Below, piece by piece: positions 1 to 8,371 of a DNA stretch of 64,000 nucleotides; the first letter of the stretch is position 1, and each line of letters begins with the position of its first letter. Position numbers and translations under genes: made by a program. This DNA comes from Ruminococcaceae bacterium UBA3323 (GTDB taxonomy: Bacteria > Bacillota > Clostridia > Oscillospirales > Acutalibacteraceae). The notes under the pieces were generated by a model. That model was given only the letters and a program-made list of their open reading frames with translations, was not told the origin of the DNA and did not search any database. Location: NCBI GenBank assembly GCA_002361935.1, contig DESD01000016.1, forward strand, positions 1 to 64,000, in the 5' to 3' direction.

Positions 1-110
1 CTGTTCGGTATCTGCGAGTTTCGGCTTTGTATTACGCTCGCCAAATGGCAGCGAACAAAGCCAGCGGGAGACCCGCACCCCTTTAACTTTAATATAACAA
101 GTATAAAAAT
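1..110 (+). other. candidate origin of transfer (oriT) region
   Basis: This non-coding stretch lies directly upstream of the MobC-like and relaxase genes, the usual position of an oriT. It contains nested inverted repeats: GGCTTTGT near 24-31 pairs with ACAAAGCC near 55-62, and GCTCGC/GGCAGCG-type arms lie inside. A short hairpin GCGGG-aga-CCCGC follows at about 64-76, then CACCCCTTTAAC. Structure and position support oriT; the nick site is not established. Confidence 0.4.
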
Positions 111-125
111 TGGAGGTACAAAACT

Positions 126-446
126 ATTAGTGATAACAGAACTGAAATATTGAATTTCAGAGTAAGTAAAGAAGAAAAAAGACTAATTGAAGATAAAGCA
201 TTTATCAAATATGATACACTTGCGCCCTATCTTCGTGACTGTGCGTTGGATAAAGAAATCTTGGTTATTCCCGGATTGAGTGGAATACAAGAAGAGCTTA
301 ATGCAATAGGTAACAACTTAAATCAGCTCACTCGTGCAGTTAATATGGGACAAGCAAGTACCGTTGATTTGTCTGAAATGCGAAAGGAGGTCGCTGGTAT
401 TTGGCAATTATTAAACTCAGCTCTGCAAAAATATCTGCTCGTATAG
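126..446 (+). CDS. mobC: MobC-like relaxosome accessory protein, probable non-canonical ATT start
   Basis: Small DNA-binding protein of the plasmid/ICE mobilisation MobC type, expected to bind oriT and help the relaxase nick it. The N-terminus (NFRVSKEEKRLIEDKA) is the ribbon-helix-helix-like segment of the family, and the C-terminal half (LNAIGNNLNQLTRAVN) is the conserved helical MobC signature. A TTG at 150 opens the shortest frame, but homologous proteins usually carry about eight more residues. Reading back gives ISDNRTEIL from an ATT codon at 126, with a GGAGG at 112-116 correctly spaced for 126 and too far from 150. The ancestral start was probably ATG AGT, now ATT AGT. The gene overlaps the relaxase by 46 bp, as is normal for this pair. 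The family call is strong; the start is uncertain. Confidence 0.75.
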   Translation: MSDNRTEILNFRVSKEEKRLIEDKAFIKYDTLAPYLRDCALDKEILVIPGLSGIQEELNAIGNNLNQLTRAVNMGQASTVDLSEMRKEVAGIWQLLNSALQKYLLV

Positions 447-1387
447 GTATTGATTATGTCTGCAACGAGGAAAAAACTCTTGGTAAATTAATCAGTAGTA
501 AGGATTGTATGCCTGAAAGCTGCTACGATGAATTTGAAATGGTAAGAAATAATTTCAACAAGCAAGGCGGAAGAACCTACTACCATATGATACAATCTTT
601 CGCTCAGGATGATAACATTACACCTGAAAAGTGTCACGAGATTGGTATACAAATGGCTGAATATTGCTTTCCTGAATTCCAAGTTCTTGTTGCAACGCAC
701 ATCGATAAAAAGCATATGCATAACCATTTCATAATAAATTCTGTCAGTTATAAAGACGGAAAGAAAATGGATTTGTCACCGAGTGATTTAATTGCAATTA
801 AAAACTATTCAAACCAATTATGCAGAGAGAATGGTTTCATTACAACCGAAGCAAAGACAAAACGGAATGAAAATCCAAAATGGAAACTGAAAATTCGATA
901 TTGGGCAATCAAGATGATGCAGGAATCCTGCGATATGGAAGAATTTATTTGGATGATGAGCATGCACGGAATTGATATTAAATTTAATCCTGACTACAAA
1001 TATATGACTTATACCGATAGTGAAGGTCACAGATGCAGGGATGTAAAATTATTTGATGAGAGGTTACTGAAGAAAAATCTTGAAATGTATTTTGATTTAG
1101 GCGGCTGCAATTCGATTCTTGCAGAGAACATACTTGATTATCAAACACCGACAACAGGAAACTGCACTGACGGATTAACAAGTTCAATTATAGATTTGTT
1201 ATCTGACTTGCCAACAATTGAACCAAATGAAGATTACTATGACGGTGGAATTGAAGATATCGAACTTGATAAAATCATTGAAAAAATGCGTGCTCACGGA
1301 TTAAAAATAACCAAGTCACAGCTTGCTTATTGCAGAAATGAATACGATAATCAAGATCAGCATCAAGGCTTTGGAATAACTATGTAG
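401..1387 (+). CDS. relaxase / mobilisation nuclease (MobA/VirD2 family)
   Basis: DNA-nicking transesterase that starts conjugative transfer at oriT. The diagnostic histidine motif is present as HIDKKHMHNHFIIN (residues 100-113), giving the metal-binding histidines, and Tyr19 in the N-terminal GIDYVCNEEKT segment is the probable nucleophile. It uses a TTG start at 401 with AAAGGAGG at 383-390, inside the end of mobC. At 328 aa it is shorter than many family members (often 400-550 aa), mostly lacking a long C-terminal region, although the end is rich in acidic and helical sequence and may be natural. No coupling protein or type IV secretion gene lies downstream, so transfer would depend on helper functions or on genes left of the window. 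Confidence 0.9.
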   Translation: MAIIKLSSAKISARIGIDYVCNEEKTLGKLISSKDCMPESCYDEFEMVRNNFNKQGGRTYYHMIQSFAQDDNITPEKCHEIGIQMAEYCFPEFQVLVATHIDKKHMHNHFIINSVSYKDGKKMDLSPSDLIAIKNYSNQLCRENGFITTEAKTKRNENPKWKLKIRYWAIKMMQESCDMEEFIWMMSMHGIDIKFNPDYKYMTYTDSEGHRCRDVKLFDERLLKKNLEMYFDLGGCNSILAENILDYQTPTTGNCTDGLTSSIIDLLSDLPTIEPNEDYYDGGIEDIELDKIIEKMRAHGLKITKSQLAYCRNEYDNQDQHQGFGITM

Positions 1388-1396
1388 GAGGTTTAA

Positions 1397-1602
1397 ATGA
1401 AGAAAACAAAAGCAGAATTAAAAACTATGGCTAATGAAATATCGGCACAATACGGTTGCTTTCTCAATGTAACTGAAGTTGGTAAAGTACTTGGCATAAG
1501 CAGAGAACAGCGAGAAAATTAGTTTCAAATATATCTTGTGCAGAAATTGGAAACACAAACAAATATTACATTTACGATGTACTCGAATTTGTTTACAAAT
1601 AA
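1397..1602 (+). pseudogene. excisionase-like helix-turn-helix gene, frameshifted
   Basis: An ATG at 1397 with AGGAGG just upstream opens a frame beginning MKKTKAELKTMANEIS and running through a helix-turn-helix-like stretch (LNVTEVGKVLGISREQ) before a premature TAG at 1520-1522. Restoring one base after the CAG at 1508-1510 continues the protein in frame as ARKLVSNISCAEIG, then NTNKYYIYDVLEFVYK, and a TAA at 1600-1602. The restored product of about 68 aa has the size and layout of small excisionase/MerR-like DNA-binding proteins found next to tyrosine integrases. A one-base deletion therefore seems to have inactivated it. A sequencing error is the main alternative. The excisionase role is inferred from position and size. 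Confidence 0.7.
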
Positions 1603-1687
1603 TCTCTATATTAGCTGGACTTGTACAAATCTCTGTGGTAGTGTTGTTACTGTCACAGAGCAAAATTAAATTTCAAGGAGGTTATTT

Positions 1688-2830
1688 ATGTACGAACTAT
1701 ATGACAAAGATGGTAAATTTATTTGCTATCGAATGACTAAAAGAATTAAAAACGAGCAAGGTGAATATGATGTGCTCACTGCAAGGTCAAAGAAATCCGA
1801 AAAAGAATGCAGAAAAATTATGGATGATAAAATTCGTGATTACTACATTCAGAAAGAAACAGAAAAGCATAAAGGTGTTTATCCCGATATGTTATTCAAA
1901 GATTTTGCAGATAACTGGTATGAACTTAATGTCAAGAATGCTGATTGCAGTCAGGTTAATAAAGATAACTACAAGAATTATGTGTACACTCATATAATCC
2001 CCTACTTTGCTAACTACAAATTATGTGATATCCATGAAGATGACTGCCAGAGATTTCTAAATCAATATGTCGGCAAGAGTAAAGCGATGGTTTCAAAATT
2101 GCGTATGACCTTAAGACGAATCATGCGTAAGGCGAAAAAGCAAAAATTAATACCTGACAATCCTGCTGAGGATATCATCTTACCACAGGTAACACAAGGC
2201 AGCAGACGACCTATTACAGACGAAGAACGAGCGATGATACTGGAAACTGCCAAAACTCATTATGCAGGAACAATGGTATTAACAATGCTCTACTGCGGAC
2301 TCAGACCAATAGAAATTCGCAGAATGGAATGGGATTGGTTAGACTTTGAAAGCTCAATTCTCACAGTTAGTAAATCTAAAACCGAAGCAGGTACAGGCAG
2401 AAAGATACCGATTCCACCTCAACTGAAATCAGCATTAATTGAGAATAAGCTAAAAGGACAAAATGATAAATGGGTATTTGTACGATACAAAAATCATACA
2501 TTACCACTTGATGAGAATGCATTTTATCATGCTTGGCATAATTTTTGCAGAGAGATGGATATTGCAAACGGTGCGAAAGTATATAGAAATCAGATAACAG
2601 AATCAACATTAGCCGAAGATTTAGAACCTTATCTGCTCCGACACACATTCTGCACCGACTGTCAGGCGGCAGGTGTGCCGCTTAATGTTGCAAAAGAACT
2701 TATGGGTCATTCTGATATATCTGTAACTGCTAAAATCTACACTCACATGGTAGATGAAGTATTCGAGCAAAATAGGAAAAAATTAGTTGAATATGCTACT
2801 GCAAAAGAGCAAAAAGCGGTTAACGAATAA
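1688..2830 (+). CDS. int: tyrosine recombinase (integrase)
   Basis: Site-specific recombinase of the phage/ICE integrase family, 380 aa, expected to integrate and excise the element by recombining att sites. The N-terminal part (about 1-60) resembles an arm-type DNA-binding domain, residues 65-170 the core-binding SAM-like domain, and 175-370 the catalytic domain. Visible catalytic residues are Arg206 (GLRPIE), Lys231, Arg318 in YLLRHTF (the first His of the HxxR box is Tyr, a known Firmicutes variant), His341 (MGHSD) and nucleophile Tyr351 (KIYTHM). The start is supported by AAGGAGG at 1675-1681. It sits at the right end of the mobilisation genes, and an att-like repeat begins 42 bp after its stop. 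Confidence 0.95.
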   Translation: MYELYDKDGKFICYRMTKRIKNEQGEYDVLTARSKKSEKECRKIMDDKIRDYYIQKETEKHKGVYPDMLFKDFADNWYELNVKNADCSQVNKDNYKNYVYTHIIPYFANYKLCDIHEDDCQRFLNQYVGKSKAMVSKLRMTLRRIMRKAKKQKLIPDNPAEDIILPQVTQGSRRPITDEERAMILETAKTHYAGTMVLTMLYCGLRPIEIRRMEWDWLDFESSILTVSKSKTEAGTGRKIPIPPQLKSALIENKLKGQNDKWVFVRYKNHTLPLDENAFYHAWHNFCREMDIANGAKVYRNQITESTLAEDLEPYLLRHTFCTDCQAAGVPLNVAKELMGHSDISVTAKIYTHMVDEVFEQNRKKLVEYATAKEQKAVNE

Positions 2831-2841
2831 AACTAAAAATG

Positions 2842-2877
2842 AGATAGGACGCCCTGCAATATATACAGGATCCTACC
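2842..2877 (+). terminator. hairpin after the integrase
   Basis: The stem TAGGA...CCTG pairs with CAGG...TCCTA around an AT-rich loop. No clear T-tract follows. The same arrangement, a hairpin ending in CCTACCTC, precedes the second repeat copy at 8243, so the hairpin may belong to the end of a mobile element as much as to transcription termination. Confidence 0.45.
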
Positions 2878-2927
2878 TCAAAATTTGGTGACAAACAATA
2901 TATAAAAGTTAAAACTTTTTATTTAGA
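2872..2927. repeat. att-like direct repeat, copy 1
   Basis: Thirty bases at 2872-2901 (beginning CCTACCTCAAAATTTGG and ending CAAACAATAT) are identical to 8243-8272. The next roughly 23 bases are also similar after a one-base shift (TAAAAGTTAAAACTTTTTATTT here). Lying immediately downstream of the integrase gene, it is a good candidate for an attachment site or element end. The sequence identity is seen directly; the att role is inferred. Confidence 0.6.
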
Positions 2928-2956
2928 TAACCTGTTAAAATTCCTGTTAAGAATGG

Positions 2957-3682
2957 CTATCTGCTTGCTTCCCTGTATTTTATGGGAGTTAAACCAATAT
3001 ATTTTTTAAATAATTTTGAAAAATAATTCAAATCAAATATTCCGCATTGCTGTGCAATAATCTGTATTTGATCATTCGTTGTTTTTAACAATTGCTCAGC
3101 ATATTCAACTCGTTTTTTATTAACATAATCTGTATATGTTGTTCCGACTTCTTTTTTAAATAAGTTAGAAAGATAACTCGCATTCACACCTAATTCGTCT
3201 GCCTGTGTTCTTAAAGTCAAATCTGCTGTAAGATCCGCATCTATTCTTGTAGTCAGCTTTTGAATTATGGGCGAATACTCTTTTGAAGAATGAAGTCTAA
3301 CTAATTCGCAATAGATATGTATCATATTATAATGAAGCTTTTTTCCGTTCTCAATGGAGGAAAGCTTTTCTATTTCAACTGCAAAATCCGAAGATATTTT
3401 ATCAATGTAGAAAGGATGAACCTTTCCGTACTCTGCAGCCTTACGAAGAAGCGTATTCAGGATTATAGAATAATTCTGAATATTTCTTATCGGATTATCA
3501 ACTCGTTTTTCAGCTAAAAAACTAAAACTGGATTTATTCAGCATTTCTTCACATTTTTTCACATTTCCCTGTGATACCGCTTTTATAAATATATTTTCCT
3601 TTTCATACCTTTGTTCAAGACTTTTCAGAGATTCCTCGGTTGCTTTTTTACTATAATTATCAATTTGATATTTTTCAGCCAT
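2957..3682 (-). CDS. AraC-family transcriptional regulator
   Basis: DNA-binding regulator of about 241 aa. The C-terminal 100 residues hold the double helix-turn-helix of the AraC/XylS family, including RTQADELGVNASYLSNLFKK and the second-helix signature around CGIFDLNYFSKLFKKYIGLTP. The N-terminal part is helical without a recognisable cupin, so the ligand is not evident. The frame opens upstream at 3763, but MAEKYQ at 3682 has a GGAG-type site and is preferred. It diverges from the GPH symporter and GH2 glycosidase genes across about 170 bp, the usual position for a local regulator of sugar uptake and hydrolysis. That regulation is inferred from position. Confidence 0.88.
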   Translation of the reverse strand: MAEKYQIDNYSKKATEESLKSLEQRYEKENIFIKAVSQGNVKKCEEMLNKSSFSFLAEKRVDNPIRNIQNYSIILNTLLRKAAEYGKVHPFYIDKISSDFAVEIEKLSSIENGKKLHYNMIHIYCELVRLHSSKEYSPIIQKLTTRIDADLTADLTLRTQADELGVNASYLSNLFKKEVGTTYTDYVNKKRVEYAEQLLKTTNDQIQIIAQQCGIFDLNYFSKLFKKYIGLTPIKYREASR

Positions 3683-3852
3683 AAAATCAACTCCATCTTC
3701 TACATTATCGTATAATCTTTGCAAAAAAGCAACACTTAATAAAAATTTTACGAATATGTACAAAAATAATACTCACATATTCATTTTCTATATTGTAAAA
3801 TTAAATTATAGAAAGAAAACATTGTGTTTTCAATTTTCACAGGAGGAGTTTT

Positions 3853-5193
3853 ATGAATTCAAAACAAGTAAAACCTTTTGGTATGCGTGATCGAATCGGT
3901 TATGCATTTGGTGATTTCGGATGTAATATGAGCTTTGCATTCATCAACAATTACCTTATGCTTTTTTATGTAACCTGTATGGGAATAAAGGCAGAACATT
4001 ATGCAGTTATTATTTTACTTGCAAAAATATTTGATGCAGTTAATGATCCGATTATAGGCGGCCTTTGCGATGCAACAAAGCCAGGAAAAAACGGCAAGTT
4101 CAAGCCTTGGATAAAGTGGGCAAGTCTGCCCTTGCTGGCTTCAAGTATACTTATGTTCATATATACTCCTGCTGCACCCTATGGCATAAAAATTGCAATG
4201 TGCCTTGGACTTTACTGTATATGGAGTATTGCGTATACAAGTGTAAATGTTCCTTATGGTTCAATGCAGTCGGTTATCACTACAAAAACAGACGAGCGTT
4301 CCTCCCTTTCAACGTGGAGAAGTATTGGGGCAATGCTTGCACAGACTCCTGTTATGGTTGCCCTGCCTATGCTGGTTTATGATAAGAATGACAATCCGCG
4401 CGGAAATATATTCATTTATATAGTAGCCGTAATGGGCATAATAGGCTTTGTATCTTTTATACTTTTAAGAAGAATGACAACAGAAAGAGTTGAGCCTACT
4501 GTAAACAGTGAACAAAAATTCAATTATTTCAAAACACTTATTTCTTTCTTTAAAAACAAGCATATGCTTGGTGTAACAATATCTACTGTATCCTATTTGG
4601 CTCTTATGATGACGGTTACAAGCTCCATGCAGTATACATTTATGTGTTATTTCCAAAACACAAAAATTATTCCGATAGCTACAATTGTAGCCGGCAGTCC
4701 TGTTGCACTGGGCATTGTTATTACAAAACCTTTGCTGAAAAAATTTACAAAAAAACAGCTTTGCACTTATCCATTCCTTGTTTCTGCTATTGCCAGTGGT
4801 ATTGCGGCATTTGTTAAATTCAACAATCCTTATGTATGGATTATATTTATAGGCATTGCCATGTTCGGCTCTTGTTTCTATCTTACGCTTATGTGGGCTT
4901 TAGTTGCAGATTGTATTGATTTTCAGGAGGAACAAACAGGCAGAAGAGAAGAAGGCTCAATTTATGCAACCTATTCTCTTTTCAGAAAAATTGCACAGGG
5001 TGTGGGCTCTGCTGTAGTGGCACTTGCATTAAGTCTTACAGGTTATGACGAAACAATAAGTGCACTAAACCAAGGTGCAGGCGTACCAGATAAAATTTAT
5101 CTTATGACAGGCTTACTGCCATTTATAGGCTCACTTATATGCCTATTCAGTATGCATTTTTTATATAAACTTGATGACAAAACGGAGGAATAG
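3853..5193 (+). CDS. GPH-family sugar:cation symporter (MelB/UidB-like)
   Basis: Twelve-helix membrane transporter of the glycoside-pentoside-hexuronide family, 446 aa, importing a glycoside with Na+ or H+. The N-terminus DRIGYAFGDFGCNMSFAFIN, the conserved loop DAVNDPIIGGLCDATKPGKNGKFKPWI (residues about 61-87) and the late loop LVADCIDFQEEQTGRREEGSIYATYSL are family hallmarks. AGGAGG at 3841-3846 sets the start. Its stop is followed two bases later by the GH2 start, so the two form one transcription unit: uptake of an intact glycoside followed by cytoplasmic hydrolysis. The substrate cannot be fixed from sequence; beta-galactosides or beta-glucuronides fit the partner enzyme. Confidence 0.92.
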   Translation: MNSKQVKPFGMRDRIGYAFGDFGCNMSFAFINNYLMLFYVTCMGIKAEHYAVIILLAKIFDAVNDPIIGGLCDATKPGKNGKFKPWIKWASLPLLASSILMFIYTPAAPYGIKIAMCLGLYCIWSIAYTSVNVPYGSMQSVITTKTDERSSLSTWRSIGAMLAQTPVMVALPMLVYDKNDNPRGNIFIYIVAVMGIIGFVSFILLRRMTTERVEPTVNSEQKFNYFKTLISFFKNKHMLGVTISTVSYLALMMTVTSSMQYTFMCYFQNTKIIPIATIVAGSPVALGIVITKPLLKKFTKKQLCTYPFLVSAIASGIAAFVKFNNPYVWIIFIGIAMFGSCFYLTLMWALVADCIDFQEEQTGRREEGSIYATYSLFRKIAQGVGSAVVALALSLTGYDETISALNQGAGVPDKIYLMTGLLPFIGSLICLFSMHFLYKLDDKTEE

Positions 5194-5195
5194 TT

Positions 5196-7433
5196 TTGAG
5201 AAATATAAAAATAATTAATGAGCACTGGGAATTCATAAAGGACAGCAAAAGCACCACTGTTAATTTGCCTCATACATGGAATGGAAAGGATGGTCAGGAC
5301 GGCGGTAATGACTATTACAGAGGAACATGTATCTATAAAAAAAACATATTAAAATCAGAATTACCTAAAGGCGAGGAATTGTATATCCAGCTTGACGGTG
5401 TAAATTCAAGCGCAAAAGTATTTTTTAATGATAAGGAAATCGCTGTTCATCACGGCGGATACGCAACATTCCGAGCAAAACTTGAAAATATTCTTGATGA
5501 AAACGAAATAAAAATTGAGGTTGATAATTCGCCAAATGATTTTGTTTATCCACAGCAGGCTGATTTTACATTTTACGGCGGAATTTACCGTGATGTTTCA
5601 ATAATAGCCGTTCCGAAAAGTCATTTTGATTTAGATTATAATGGTGCACCGGGTATTATGGTAACACCAAAGGTTAACGGTCAAAATGCAGATATTGAAC
5701 TGCAGGCCTTTACCGATGGCGAAGTTCTGTTTGAAATTATTGCAGACAGCAAAACTATAAAAACAATATCTGCAAACGGCAAAAATCCAAAAACCTGTGT
5801 AACAATTGAAAATGCTCATTTATGGAATGGCACAATTGACCCATACTTATATACATTAAAAGCAAGTCTTCTATCTGATGGAGAAATATTGGATGAGGTG
5901 TCAACTCGGTTTGGTGTACGCTCCTTTGAAATCAATTCACGGAAGGGTTTTATCCTTAATGGCAGAGAATACCCGCTAAGAGGCGTATCGCGTCATCAGG
6001 ACAGACCTGATATAGGCAATGCTCTGTTATCTGAGCATCATAAAGAGGATATTGATTTGATTTGTGAAATGGGTGCAAACACAATCCGACTTGCACATTA
6101 TCAGCATGCGCAGACCTTTTATAATTTGTGTGACGAAAAAGGCTTAATTGTCTGGGCTGAAATTCCTTACATTTCAAAGCATATGCCAAACGGATTAGAA
6201 AACACAAAAACTCAGATGACAGAACTTATCTGTCAGAATTACAATCATCCATGTATAGTGACCTGGGGACTTTCAAATGAAATCACAATGGGTGGCGCAA
6301 GTGATAAAAATCTTATAAGCAATCACAAAATGCTCAATGATTTAGCACACACTCTTGATAAAACAAGACCTACTACATTAGCAGCAATCACAATGTGCAG
6401 CATGGATGAGGAATATGTTCATATTTCCGATATACTGTCCTACAATCATTATTTCGGCTGGTACGGCGGCAATGTTTCGATGTATGGTCCGTGGTTTGAT
6501 AACTTTCACAAAAAATATCCAAACAAGGCAATCGGCATCAGTGAATATGGATGTGAAGCACTGAACTGGCACACATCAGAGCCGGTTCAGGGTGACTATA
6601 CGGAAGAATATCAGACATATTATCATGAAGAGGTTATTAAACAGATTATGGACAGACCATATCTTTGGGCAACTCATGTCTGGAATATGTTTGACTTTGC
6701 TGCCGATGCACGCTCTGAGGGCGGAGAAAATGGTATGAATCATAAAGGTCTTGTTACCTTTGACAGGAAATATAAAAAGGATAGCTTTTATGCTTACAAG
6801 GCATGGCTTTCTGACGAGCCTTTTGTTCATATCTGTTCGAAAAGATATGTTGACAGAGTTGAACCGGTAACCAAAATTACTGTTTATACAAATCAAAATG
6901 AAGTTGAGCTGTTTGCAAATGGAGAAAGTGTCGGCAAACAGACTAAAGACAAATATCCATTCTTCTATTTTGAGGTTAAAAACGAGGACGAAACCAAGTT
7001 GTTTGCAAAAGCAGGAAACTGCGAAGATACTGCCGTAATTAAAAAGGTTGACACATTCAATGAAGAATATAGAATGGCAGAGGAGGGTGCTGTTATCAAC
7101 TGGTTTGAAATTGATACACCTGCAGGCTATCTTTCAATCAACGATACACTCGGTGATATTCTAGCAACTTTCAGAGGAAAACTTGTTCTTCTTGGAACGC
7201 TTCCTATGCTGAAAAAAGTTCTATCTGGAAATGAGGATAAACCAAAGGATAAGAAAGATAAAAAATCCGGCGGAGGACTTTCTGCTGCAGGCTTTAAAAT
7301 TAACAAGACAATGATAGAGATTGCTAAAGGTTTTGCTTTAAAGCGTGCATTCTCAATGCTTGGTGCTAAGTTCACCAAAGAACAAATACTGGGATTAAAT
7401 AAAAAGCTTAACAAAATTAGAAAGAAACATTAA
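5196..7433 (+). CDS. GH2 beta-glycosidase (beta-galactosidase/beta-glucuronidase type) with unusual C-terminal tail
   Basis: Cytoplasmic glycoside hydrolase family 2 enzyme, 745 aa, with no signal peptide. It has an N-terminal jelly-roll sugar-binding domain (about 1-140), an immunoglobulin-like domain (about 145-245) and the TIM barrel (about 250-540). The acid/base is Glu362 in WGLSNE and the nucleophile Glu450 in GISEYG. Asn515-His-Lys517 aligns with the NxK position linked to uronic acid recognition in glucuronidases, but related beta-galactosidases can show similar residues, so specificity stays open. After a second Ig-like domain there is a tail (about 635-745) with YLSINDTLGDILATF, a Lys/Asp-rich linker (DKPKDKKDKKSGGG) and a basic helical end. 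The start is TTG at 5196 with GGAGG at 5184-5188. It is coupled to the upstream symporter. Confidence 0.93.
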   Translation: MRNIKIINEHWEFIKDSKSTTVNLPHTWNGKDGQDGGNDYYRGTCIYKKNILKSELPKGEELYIQLDGVNSSAKVFFNDKEIAVHHGGYATFRAKLENILDENEIKIEVDNSPNDFVYPQQADFTFYGGIYRDVSIIAVPKSHFDLDYNGAPGIMVTPKVNGQNADIELQAFTDGEVLFEIIADSKTIKTISANGKNPKTCVTIENAHLWNGTIDPYLYTLKASLLSDGEILDEVSTRFGVRSFEINSRKGFILNGREYPLRGVSRHQDRPDIGNALLSEHHKEDIDLICEMGANTIRLAHYQHAQTFYNLCDEKGLIVWAEIPYISKHMPNGLENTKTQMTELICQNYNHPCIVTWGLSNEITMGGASDKNLISNHKMLNDLAHTLDKTRPTTLAAITMCSMDEEYVHISDILSYNHYFGWYGGNVSMYGPWFDNFHKKYPNKAIGISEYGCEALNWHTSEPVQGDYTEEYQTYYHEEVIKQIMDRPYLWATHVWNMFDFAADARSEGGENGMNHKGLVTFDRKYKKDSFYAYKAWLSDEPFVHICSKRYVDRVEPVTKITVYTNQNEVELFANGESVGKQTKDKYPFFYFEVKNEDETKLFAKAGNCEDTAVIKKVDTFNEEYRMAEEGAVINWFEIDTPAGYLSINDTLGDILATFRGKLVLLGTLPMLKKVLSGNEDKPKDKKDKKSGGGLSAAGFKINKTMIEIAKGFALKRAFSMLGAKFTKEQILGLNKKLNKIRKKH

Positions 7434-7782
7434 CAAATTTTAATTTTAGAACTGTTCTGCATTGCACAGTCAGTTGATACAATTTGCTTACTCTTTTGTA
7501 GCTTTTGAGCTGCACCTTTGTAGACTGTAAAAATATCCATAATTAAATACACACTTACTTATATTCCGATTACTCCGATAATTGTTTTTCCATATTCGCT
7601 ATTCTCCAATAATTTCTTTGTACCTTAGTACACTTAGAGTATAATTTATTGTATGTAAATTCCGAAAGTATATGTATGTTAATTAAGCCTATGTAAAACT
7701 TTTAAAACAAAAAAGTAACTGCTTTACAACAGCTACTTCAGGTAGTAGAATAATATTAATTTTAGTGTTTGGTGTGATAATT
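7434..7782. other. non-coding gap between GH2 and the EamA gene
   Basis: About 350 AT-rich bases with no convincing coding frame. A possible promoter lies near 7620-7640 (TTAGAGTATAATTTATTG). A weak inverted repeat AGCTACTTCAGGTAGT lies at about 7731-7746. I see no tRNA, riboswitch or IS remnant here. The gap separates the sugar operon from the last gene of the repeat-flanked cassette. Confidence 0.4.
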
Positions 7783-8193
7783 ATGTGGATTGTATTTGCA
7801 ATACTTTCATTTTTATTTGCTACAATAACATCTATACTTGCAAATATCGGCATTGAAGCTATTGACTCAAATCTTGCAACTGCAATAAGAACAGTTGTTG
7901 TGATTATGACTTGGGGTATGGTCTTCATCACAAATGCTCAAAACAGTCTGAACACAATAGGAATGAAAAGCTGGATATTTCTTATCTTGTCGGGTATTGC
8001 AACGGGCTTGTCATGGCTTTGCTATTATAAAGCATTGAAAGATGGTACAATATTCGTTGTTGTTCCGATAGATAAATTAAGCATTGTAATAACTATGGTT
8101 TTTGCTGCGATTTTTTTGCATGAACAATTCACCGCAAAGTCAATAATAGGATTAGTTTTAATAAGAGTTGGAACACTGTTAATGGTTCTGTAA
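7783..8193 (+). CDS. EamA-type small membrane transporter
   Basis: Integral membrane protein of about 136 aa with four or five helices, matching the single-repeat EamA (drug/metabolite transporter) proteins. Features include FAILSFLFATITSILANIGIEAIDSNLATAIRT at the N-terminus and the WLCYYKALKDG...VVPIDKLSIVITMVFAAIFLHEQF signature. ATG at 7783 is preferred over a GTG at 7765 because homologues begin MW(I/V)xFAxLS. No strong ribosome binding site is visible. The substrate is unknown. It lies just before the second att-like repeat, so it belongs to the cassette bounded by the repeats. Confidence 0.8.
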   Translation: MWIVFAILSFLFATITSILANIGIEAIDSNLATAIRTVVVIMTWGMVFITNAQNSLNTIGMKSWIFLILSGIATGLSWLCYYKALKDGTIFVVVPIDKLSIVITMVFAAIFLHEQFTAKSIIGLVLIRVGTLLMVL

Positions 8194-8215
8194 ATATATT
8201 TTGCAATTAAAAAAG

Positions 8216-8248
8216 TAGGGGTGCTGTAAAAATCACAGTACCCCTACC
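8216..8248 (+). terminator. hairpin after the EamA gene
   Basis: GTAGGGGT-GCTGT pairs with ACAGTACCCCTAC around AAAAATC. It has a strong stem but no T-tract afterwards. It abuts the second copy of the att-like repeat just as a hairpin abuts the first copy. Confidence 0.55.
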
Positions 8249-8296
8249 TCAAAATTTGGTGACAAACAATATTAAAGGCTAAAAATTTTTATTTGG
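8243..8296. repeat. att-like direct repeat, copy 2
   Basis: 8243-8272 is identical over 30 bp to 2872-2901 and in the same orientation. The following TAAAGGCTAAAAATTTTTATTT is similar to the sequence after copy 1. The two copies bracket a 5.4-kb cassette of regulator, symporter, glycosidase and transporter. Confidence 0.6.
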
Positions 8297-8371
8297 TCTG
8301 GACTTTGGCAGAAAAATGTGGTATGTGTTGTGTTGCGGAAACGCATACTCCGATAATTTCGAAACCAATAA

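Noticed and set aside
1536..1736. 66-aa plus-strand frame between the excisionase-like gene and the integrase
   Set aside because: It overlaps the restored excisionase frame and the integrase start in another frame and has no ribosome binding site.
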